Of a stretch of 26,689 nt of DNA, positions 16,947 through 23,662 are shown piece after piece. The notes below the pieces were generated by a model that was given only the letters and a program-made list of their open reading frames with translations, did not search any database and was not told the DNA's origin. Positions within the stretch are counted from its first letter, which is position 1. The number at the start of each line of letters is the position of its first letter. The stretch lies in contig JAUJNC010000049.1 in assembly GCA_030446525.1 (NCBI GenBank), positions 1 through 26,689 on the forward strand, given 5' to 3'. The DNA is from Armatimonadaceae bacterium. Lineage in GTDB: Bacteria; Armatimonadota; Armatimonadia; Armatimonadales; Armatimonadaceae. Made by a program: the position numbers and the translations under genes.

Positions 16947-18336
16947 CGCGCGCACCTCAGCCCCAGAAATCCCTGCCGGTAGGTGGGCACGTACCAGTTC
17001 CGGAAGCTGCACCGCAGGATCGGGGCGGCGGTGGCCCACGACCCGCCGCGGCACACGAAATGCCCGCCGCCCATGTGGTCTTTGGAATAGCCGTCGTACG
17101 GGTAGGCCCGGAAGCCGGGGTAGGGGAGGAAGGGCGTCGCGGTCCACTCCCACACGCCGCCCGCCATGTCGAGCAGACCCCATGCGCTCGCCCCTTCGGG
17201 CTTGCTCCCGACCGGCGCGGGCGCCCAGGCATACAGGCCGAACGACGCGCGCTCCGGGGTGGGGGGCGCCTCGCCCCACGGGTAGCGCCGTGACTCGCCG
17301 GTCCGGGTGTCGAAGCGGGCGGCGTACTCCCACTCCGCTTCGGTGGGCAGCCGCTTGCCGGCCCAGCGCGCGTACGCGTCGGCCTCGTACCGGCTGATGC
17401 TGCTCACGGGCTCGTCCGGGTGGATCGCGCGCGGACCCTGCGGCCCAAAGTAACCATAGCCGCCGTCCGTGTCCATCGCCTGCCAGTACTCCGGCCGCTC
17501 CGCCCCCTCGCGCTGCCGCCACGCCCACCCCTCCTCGGTCCACAGCGCCGGACGGGCGTAGCCGCCGTCCTCCATAAACCGCAGCCACTGCGCCGCGGTC
17601 ACCGGCGTCCGGTCCAGCTCGAAGGACGCCACCTGGGCGCGGTGCGCATCCTTCTCGTTGTCGTAGCCGTGCCGGTCGTCCGAGCCCATGGTGAACACGC
17701 CGCCGGGGAGGGAGAGCATTTCGCCCTCGCCCCCAGCCCCTCTGCCGCCCTCACCCCCGGCCCCTTCCCCAACTCGGTGGGGCCCTTTCCCACCTCGGGG
17801 AGGGGAGCCTGAGGCCAGGACAGGTTCTTTCTCCCCCTCTCCCAGCATTGGGAGAGGGGGTCGGGGTGAGGGCGGGAATATTTCTGTATGAGCTGCAGCA
17901 TCTCCGTGATCGTTTCCTGGTGCTGGCACTCGTGCTGGTGGGCGAACTCCCACCCGTAACCGCCGGCGAGAAGAGGATCCGCCGAGGACAGGTCGGCCTC
18001 GGCCAGCGCCTGGAGCGTCCGGCGCCGGGTCTGGGCGAGGTAGCGTTTTATCTCGTCGCGGGACGGCAGATGCACCCGGTTGTCTTTGGGGTTCTCGGGC
18101 AGGTCGGCGAACAGGAACGTGAGCGCGGGGTCCAGGGGCGGCCGGTCCAGCGCCCTGGTGTGGACCCAGTACTCTTCGGTCCGGCCGATGTGCCCGAAGT
18201 GCCAGCCGATGGGGCTGTAAAAGTCGTGCACGCGCACCTTGAGGAACGCGTCGGGCACCCGCTCGAGCAGCCACAGGGTCCGCTCCCGGGCGCGCCCGAG
18301 CGCGCGGCGGATCTCTTCCTTTCGCGCCGCCCCCAT
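16943..18336 (-). pseudogene. egtB: EgtB, ergothioneine sulfoxide synthase, split by a 131-bp insertion
   Basis: EgtB is the iron enzyme that joins a sulfur donor to trimethylhistidine. The N-terminal DinB-like part shows SPIGWHFGHIGRTEEYW and HECQHQETITEML, giving the three iron-binding histidines. The C-terminal formylglycine-enzyme-like part shows LPGGVFTMGSDD, GKRLPTEAEWEYAAR, AWGLLDMAGGVWEW and FVCRGGSWAT. The two halves lie in different frames. They are separated by the element at 17745-17875, whose removal restores one frame of about 420 codons, the normal length. As it stands, translation from 18336 would end at 17599 after about 245 residues. ATG at about 17719, with GAGGG upstream, could start the C-terminal domain alone. 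The start overlaps the egtD stop as TGATG. No egtA or egtC is present, as in lineages whose EgtB uses cysteine directly. Confidence 0.9.
17745..17875. mobile_element. 131-bp MITE-like palindromic element inside egtB
   Basis: The ends are perfect 13-bp inverted repeats, CCGCCCTCACCCC at 17745-17757 and GGGGTGAGGGCGG at 17863-17875. Inside, CCCCCTCTCCCA and TGGGAGAGGGGG (17833-17844 and 17849-17860) form a perfect 12-bp stem with a GCAT loop, and a second imperfect C/G-rich hairpin fills the other half. The element has no coding capacity. It resembles the extragenic 'CCTCTCCC...GGGAGAGGG' repeats scattered in many GC-rich environmental bacteria. No clear target duplication is visible. Its length (2 modulo 3) exactly accounts for the change of frame in egtB. 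Confidence 0.82.
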
Positions 18337-19319
18337 CACGCCTTCTCCGGTCCCAGCAGCATCACGGCAAACCACGCCCGCCCATCCAGCCAGCGCTCCT
18401 GTATCCCGAGACCCGCGCCCGCGCAAACGGCGGCAAAGCTTGCGAGCGTGTACTTATGACTATTCTCCGTGTGGATGAACTCCCCCTCCCTGAAGGGGAA
18501 TCGCTGTTCGGACATGCCGAGAAAAACCGTTTGGGGCTCCCGGCTGACCAGCCGCATCTCGATGCGCGACGCTTGCTCGACGAACGGGGCCTCGTGCCCC
18601 CACCGGTCCGGGGCGAAGTTGCCGCCCAGCTCGCGGTTGATGCGCACGAGCAGGTTCTTGTTGAACGCCTCCGTCACGCCCGCCGCGTCGTTGTAGGCGG
18701 CCTCCAGGATCCGGCGCTCCTTGACCAGGTCCACGCCGATCAGGATCCGGTCCTGCTCCTGCATCTGGCGCAGGATGCGCGCCAAGAACCGGGTCGCCTC
18801 TTTCGGCTCGAAATTGCCGATGTTGCTGCCCAGAAACAGGATCAGCCGCGGCCCGTCGTGGCGCGGCAGGCGGGGGATCGCGTCGTCGTACTCCGCCGCG
18901 ACGGCCGTGATGGACAGCCGGTCGTACTCGGCCAGGAGCGACAAAGCGGAGGTGCGCAGGAACTCGGACGAGATATCCACGGCGGTGTAGCGGAGGCGGC
19001 TTTGCCGCTCGAGCGCGGCCTCGATCAGGATGCGGGTCTTGCAGGAGTTGCCGCTGCCGAGCTCGACGAGGGCCACGTCGCGTCCGGCCGCCGCGATCAT
19101 CTCGGGCGCCCGCTCCTCCAGGATCTTCTGCTCGGTGCGCGTCAGGTAATACTCGGGGAGCTGGCAGATGCGTTCGAACAGCTGCGATCCCGCGGCGTCG
19201 TAGAAGAACCGGCAGGGCAGCGTCTTCTGCGAACGGGAAAGCCCTTCCCGGACCGCGCTGTCGAACGATTGTTGCGGATGACTGGCCGGGATCTCGATGA
19301 AGTGAAGGTTTTTGACCAT
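18336..19319 (-). CDS. egtD: EgtD, L-histidine N-alpha-methyltransferase
   Basis: This 327-residue enzyme trimethylates histidine with S-adenosylmethionine to give hercynine, the first step of ergothioneine synthesis. Family text is continuous: SQKTLPCRFFYDAAGSQLFE, LPEYYLTRTEQKILEE, LVELGSGNSCKTRILIEAAL (methyl-donor site), YTAVDISSEFL and LILFLGSNIGNFEP. Then comes YNDAAGVTEAFNKNLLVRIN (histidine-binding loop) and, near the end, FIHTENSHKYTL. The ATG at 19319 is preferred because the family begins about here; an in-frame GTG at 19403 would add 28 unconserved residues. The ribosome binding site is weak. It is the first gene of the egt operon and overlaps egtB by one base. The frame is intact. 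Confidence 0.95.
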   Translation of the reverse strand: MVKNLHFIEIPASHPQQSFDSAVREGLSRSQKTLPCRFFYDAAGSQLFERICQLPEYYLTRTEQKILEERAPEMIAAAGRDVALVELGSGNSCKTRILIEAALERQSRLRYTAVDISSEFLRTSALSLLAEYDRLSITAVAAEYDDAIPRLPRHDGPRLILFLGSNIGNFEPKEATRFLARILRQMQEQDRILIGVDLVKERRILEAAYNDAAGVTEAFNKNLLVRINRELGGNFAPDRWGHEAPFVEQASRIEMRLVSREPQTVFLGMSEQRFPFREGEFIHTENSHKYTLASFAAVCAGAGLGIQERWLDGRAWFAVMLLGPEKA

Positions 19320-19411
19320 GAACCGTTGCGTCCGTTTCTGCGCCGACCTGCCCCCCAAGAGCCGCGGCGCAATCGGTTGGTTTTGTTTTGCCGGAGCCGG
19401 CACCGTTAGTC

Positions 19412-19417
19412 AGTATA
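19412..19417 (-). promoter_or_regulatory. Candidate -10 of the egt operon
   Basis: TATACT on the minus strand lies about 93 bases upstream of the egtD ATG. No good -35 is seen; TTCCGT is 19 bases upstream. The 250-bp gap between the MFS stop (19571) and egtD contains no other convincing promoter. Confidence 0.35.
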
Positions 19418-19570
19418 CCCACTCCGCGCGCAAAGACGGAAACCATTGTGTGCCTGCCGTGGGCCCTCGGCCCGGCGAGCCGACACGGCCAAGAACGGGC
19501 AGCACCCGGCGCGACCGTCCTGGCCTGCCCCGTCCCGATGCGCGGCAGCCTCCCGCAGCTCGTGGACAAA

Positions 19571-20763
19571 CTAGCCGGCGCGGCCGCGCGGGAGCCACAG
19601 GGTGGCGACGAGCGACACCACGGCGACGGCGACGCCGACCCAGAACGGGAGCTGGTAGTTCTGGAAGTGCTGCCAGAGCCAGGCGCCGCCCAGGGGGACG
19701 GTGACCGCGGCGATGTGGTTCATCGTGGTGCCCATGGCCAGGCAGGGGGTCAGCTCGGCGGGGCGGACGATGCGGTGCAGATACGTGGTGAAGCCGACGC
19801 CGAAGCTGAACAGCACACGATCCACGAGGAACAGGGCGTACAAAGCGCCGACGCTCTCCAGGGTGGCGTAGCCCAGGAAGATGGCGGTCAGGCCGATGCT
19901 GTAGAGGGTGAGCGTCAATCGCTCGCCGCGCCGGTCGATCAGCCTGCCGATCAGGGGGGCGGTCGCGGCGACCAGCAGGGCGCTCGCGAACTGCAGCGCG
20001 AGCATGGCGCCCAGGGGCGCGTGGTACACCAGGATCAGGGCGAACGAGGCGAAGATGCTGAAGATCTGGCGGCGGCAGCCTTCCAGAAAGGTGAGCAGGT
20101 AGAACAGGCCGTACTCGCGCCGCAGAATGAGCCGGGCGCGCGGCGCGCCGGCGGCGTGGGTCCAGAGCAGGGCGCACAAGACGGCGGCGGCGAAGATGCA
20201 GCCGCCCGCAAGGTAGAAGTAGGCGGTGTAGGGGAGCCGGGGCGCGAGCCGGGCCAGCAAAAAGGCCAGGCCGAGCGCGGCCAGCGTCGCGACCGACCCC
20301 ACCGCCCCCATACGGCCCAGGTGCCGCCCACCCTCCTGGCCCTTGGCGAGGGTGAGGGTGATGGCCGGCCCCACCGACGCCCACAGGTGGAACCCGACCG
20401 ACCAGAACACCGTGACCGCGACCAGAGCGCCGTACCCGGGCACGACGCCGGTCGCCGCGATGCCCAGGCCCGTGATCAGCAGCCCCAGCCCGGCGACGCG
20501 CGACTCGGCCAGGGCGACCAGCGTCCCGGCCAGCAGGGCCGCCAGCAGGCCCGGTATCTCCCGCAGCGACTCGAGCCGCCCCAGCTGCAAAGGCCCCACG
20601 TGCAGGTCGTCGCGCAGGAAGTTCTGGAACACGCCTCCGTAGACGGCGAACCCGAACGCGAACAGGAAGTTCAGGGCCGTGAAGAGCATCCAGTCGCGGC
20701 GCGGCGCCGCGTCGCCGTGCCCGGCGATCGGCGCGGGAACGGGCACGGCTTCGGGGGAGTGCA
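19571..20763 (-). CDS. Major facilitator superfamily transporter
   Basis: This 397-residue protein has 12 predicted membrane spans, beginning WMLFTALNFLFAFGFAVYGG after a 25-residue polar N-terminus. The central loop around LIDRRGERLTLTLY in the second half and the pseudo-repeat TFLEGCRRQIFSIFASFALI support the two-bundle MFS fold. AELTPCLAMGTTMNHIAAV resembles the last helices of a group of uncharacterised bacterial MFS proteins. Substrate cannot be told from the sequence. The ATG at 20763 lacks a strong ribosome binding site. It follows the TPR protein gene by 21 bases in the same direction, so the two are probably one unit. Confidence 0.85.
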
Positions 20764-20784
20764 TGGCGGTGACCGGATAAGCCG

Positions 20785-22217
20785 CTAAGGGGTGGTGAGC
20801 CCGAGCTGCTTGAACACCCAGTGGTCCTTGAACCCCAGGCGCAGCGCCTCCTGGGCCTCCTTCTTGGCTTCCTCCTGCTGCCCGCCCTGGTTGACCAGGG
20901 TGCCGGCCAGGTTGGCGTGGTACCAGCCTTCGGAGGGGTTGAGCCGCACGGCCTCGCGGTAGTCCTTCTCCGCCTCGGCGTATTTCTTCTGACTCCAGCG
21001 CGCGTTGCCCAGGCCGTTGCGGTAGGCGGCGTCTTTCGGGTCGAGCCGCGACGCCTCGGCGAAGGCGGACTCGGCGTCGGCGAACTTCTCCTGGGCCAGG
21101 AGCGTTTCTCCCAGGAGTGCGTGGTAGGCCGCGTTGCCTGGCTCCAGCCGCGCCGCCTCGCGCAGGGCCGTTTCGGCCTCGGCATGCTTCTTCTGGGCGA
21201 ACAGCGCGCGACCCAGGTTCAGATGGAGCAGCGCCTCCTTGGGGCTCAGTTTCACCGCCTCGCGATAGGCGGCCTCCGCCTCCGGATACTTCTTCTGGTT
21301 CAACAGCACGGCGCCCAGGTTGCCCTGAAGTCCGGGTTCGGTGGGGTTGAGCCGCGCGGCCTCGCGGAAGGCCGTCTCGGCCTCCGGGTAGTTCTTCTGC
21401 TCGTAGAGCGCCAGGGCCAGGTTGCCGTGGAAAGCCGCTTCGTCCGGCTTGAGCCGGGCGGCCTCGCGGAACGCCGTCCCGGCTTCCGCCCATTTTTTCT
21501 GCTGCAGCAACGTGTTGCCCAGGCTGCCGTGATACGTCGCATCTTTGGGCGCCCGCTTTGCCGCCTCGCGGAACGCCGCCTCGGCTTCGGCGTACTTTTT
21601 CTGCTCGTAGAGCGCAAGGCCCAGGTTACCGTGGTAGCCCGCTTCGGCGGGCTTGAGTCGTGCCACCTCACGGAAGGCCGTTTCGGCCTCGGGCCATTTA
21701 CCCTGCGACTGGAGCGCGATGCCCAGGTTGAGGTGGTACCCGGCCTCCTTGGGCGCCAGCTTGACCGCCTCGCGGGCCGCCGACTCGGCCTCGGCAAACT
21801 TCTTCTGGTTGAGCCGCGCGATGCTCAGGTTGTTATGGAACAGCGCCTCCTTGGGCGCCAGGCGCGCCGCCTCGCGGAAGGCGGTCTCCGCCTCGGCGAA
21901 GTTGTTCTGGCTGATGAGCGCGTAGCCCAGGTAGGCGTGGTGGGCGGCGTTCTTGGGGTCCTGCTTCACGGCCTGGCGGAACGTGGCCTCGGCCTCCGCG
22001 AACTTTTTCTGGTTGAAGAGCGCCAGCCCCTCGTTCAGGAGGCCCCCACCCTTGGCCGGCGCGCTTTGGCGCGCCTGGTCGTCCAGCTTCTCGGCCCCCC
22101 TCTTCTCGGCCGCGCTGCCGGCGGCCGGCTCTTGCCAGGGCGGGCGCGCGGCGCCGCGGCGAAAGCCAGTGATACGAGCAATGCTATCGGTAACGGACTC
22201 GGTATAAGCGTTCGCAT
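20785..22217 (-). CDS. Exported TPR-repeat protein, N-terminal frame change
   Basis: The protein consists almost wholly of 12 consecutive 34-residue tetratricopeptide repeats of consensus A-x-Y-H-x-N-L-G-x-A-L-x-x-Q-K-K-x-A-E-A-E-x-A-F-R-E-A-x-R-L-x-P-K-E. It would form a protein-binding superhelix. A typical signal peptide, MRTLIPSPLPIALLVSLAF followed by AAAPRA, starts at ATG 22217 with AGGAAAGG 6 bases upstream. That signal is in a different frame from the repeats. The change must occur near 22140 in a run of G and C (GCGCGCCCGCCC), after which PWQEPAAGSAAEKR leads into the repeats. The long continuous frame could also start at 22272, but it would lack the signal. A one-base sequencing error is the simplest explanation. 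It is co-oriented with the MFS gene downstream. Confidence 0.85.
20824..22050 (-). repeat. Twelve tandem 102-bp coding repeats
   Basis: These are the DNA units of the TPR protein. Eleven are exactly 102 bp and the last has one extra codon. Units share long identical stretches (for example GCCGAGGCCGAGACGGC-like blocks), so slippage or unequal exchange could change copy number. Confidence 0.85.
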
Positions 22218-22231
22218 TGGTTGCCTTTCCT

Positions 22232-22312
22232 GTACCTGGTACGGGGTGTTTCTCCCGCGGGTTCCGGGCCAAAGGTTTCCCCTACCCTGCGGCACCTAGG
22301 TTCGCTTTGGCC
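22232..22312 (-). promoter_or_regulatory. Structured leader upstream of the TPR protein
   Basis: Several perfect inverted repeats sit just ahead of the ribosome binding site: GTACC-T-GGTAC (22232-22242), CCCGCGGG (22254-22261) and GGCCAAAG with CTTTGGCC (22267-22274 and 22305-22312, 30-base loop). They suggest a folded 5' RNA. I could not match a known riboswitch core. Confidence 0.35.
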
Positions 22313-22590
22313 GGGCGCTTCTCCTGCGCGCCCCGTCAAACCAAGGCCATTCCGTTTTGTTCGGGCTTCTTTTCTACGGCAGGCATGTCCGCAATGTCAC
22401 CTTCGAGGGGGACCGCTGGCAGGTGCGCTGTGGCAGCATCCGGCGGGTGTCGGCCTGATGCGCCGAGCCGGTCACAAGAACACGCCGGCTTCCTGCCGCT
22501 TGCGTGCCGCCCCGCCAAGAGCCGCGCTCGCTGCGCTGGGGCATCCAGAAAACGGAATGACGCTGCCTTCCCCAGCCTGGAGCAGAGGGG
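22313..22590. other. Gene-poor gap between the oxidoreductase and the TPR gene
   Basis: No gene with a start and ribosome binding site is seen. GCTGGGG and CCCCAGC (22535-22541 and 22570-22576) form a 7-bp inverted repeat with a 28-base loop just after the oxidoreductase stop and may end its transcript. A plus-strand frame without a start (about 22300-22457) reads HSVLFGLLFYGRHVRN then VTFEGDRWQVRCGSIRR and stops; it has coding-like composition and may be a gene fragment. A 60-codon minus frame (22336-22518) has no domain or ribosome binding site. Confidence 0.3.
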
Positions 22591-23662
22591 CTACAGCCGC
22601 ACCGGCACGTGCCGCCGGGTCTGGGCCGACTCCAGGCACGCCAGGATGATCGCCAGCGCCCGGCGCCCCTCCTCGCCCGAGATCTCCGGCGGGCGCCCGC
22701 TCGTCACCGAGTCCACGAACGCCCGGATCACGCCGCTGTCGCTCTGGCCTCCCGATGCATTGGTCTGGACGCCGCCCACCTGGTAGAACTGGTTCTTGCC
22801 GGAGGCCAGGTTCCACGATCACCGAGTACGTCTTGTCGGTGCCGATGCGGGCAGGATGCCCTGCTCGCCGTAGACCAGCGTGGCGTTGTCCTCGCCCGGG
22901 GTGGTGCGTCCACGAGGCGCTCAGCGTGCCCACCGCCCCGCTCTGGGTCCCTCCAAGGCAGGCACACCGCCGTGTCGTCCACGTCGCCGAAGCTCTTCTC
23001 CAGGCGCTCCACGAACGCCGAAGCCTCCACGATCTCCTCGCCCAAAGCCAGCGCAGCAGGTCGGCCTTGTGCACCCCCAGGTCGCCCATCGCCCCCACGA
23101 AGGCCTGCCCTTTTTGTCGAAGAACCAGCCCCCTTGCCCTCGATGCTCCAGCCCTCGGGGGCCCCCCGTGCGAGAAGGCGGTGCGGAACGTGATCACCTT
23201 GCCGATGGCCCCGCTCGACAGGAGCCTGCTTGGCCTTCTGGTGCAGCGGGGCCAGCCGCTGGTTGTGGCCGATCATCAGGAACCTGCCGGAGTGCTGGGC
23301 CGCCTGGATCATGGCCTGGGCCTCGTCGTCGGAGGTAGCCATGGGCTTCTCGCACAGCACGTGCTTGCCGGCCTGCAGGGCGGCCACGGTGATGGGGCGT
23401 GCAGGGCGTTGGGCGTGCACACCGACACGGCGTCCACGTCCTTGAGGGCGAGCACGTCCTGCCACCTGTCGTAGGCCTTGCCGCCGAACTTGTCGGCGCG
23501 GTTTGGCGCGCTCAGGGGCACGCGGTCGGCGAAGGCGACGATCTGGGCGTCGGGGTGGGCGGCGTACTCGGGCGCGTGGCGGTGGCGGCAGATGGAGCCG
23601 CTCCCGATGATCGCGACACGGATCTTCGGCCGGCGCGGGTTCTTTATCAACGTACGTATCAT
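22591..23662 (-). pseudogene. Gfo/Idh/MocA-family oxidoreductase with at least eight frame changes
   Basis: The full family sequence of about 355 residues can be read across three frames. The pieces are KIRVAIIGSGSICRHRH (nucleotide-binding G-x-G-x2), DVDAVSVCTPNALHAP, then VAALQAGKHVLCEKPMA (EKP motif) and GRFLMIGHNQRLAP. They continue ITFRTAFSHGG, then FVGAMGDLGVHKADLLRWLW (D-x-G-x-H catalytic region), EEIVEASAFVERLEKSFGDV and TDKTYSVIVEPGL. The last is VIRAFVDSVTSGRPPEISGE, followed by RRALAIILACLESAQ. Such enzymes oxidise or reduce sugars and nucleotide sugars with NAD(P). The ATG at 23662 overlaps the stop of the glycosyltransferase gene (ATGA), suggesting a sugar-modifying role in the same pathway. 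Conserved motifs on both sides of every break argue for indel errors or very recent inactivation. Confidence 0.88.

Noticed and set aside
19388..20788. Plus-strand open frame of 466 codons
   Set aside because: It is antisense to the MFS gene; glutamine/glycine/aspartate-rich nonsense typical of a GC-rich shadow frame.
20824..22050. CRISPR-like array
   Set aside because: The regular units are coding 34-residue TPR repeats without spacers; no cas genes are present.
20821..22299. Long plus-strand open frame (492 codons) opposite the TPR gene
   Set aside because: It is the mirror of the GC-rich tandem repeats, has repetitive leucine/glycine/arginine text without a domain, and lacks a ribosome binding site.
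22232..22312. Cyclic di-AMP (ydaO-type) or cyclic di-GMP riboswitch
   Set aside because: Conserved core stretches expected for these classes are not found; only generic inverted repeats are seen.
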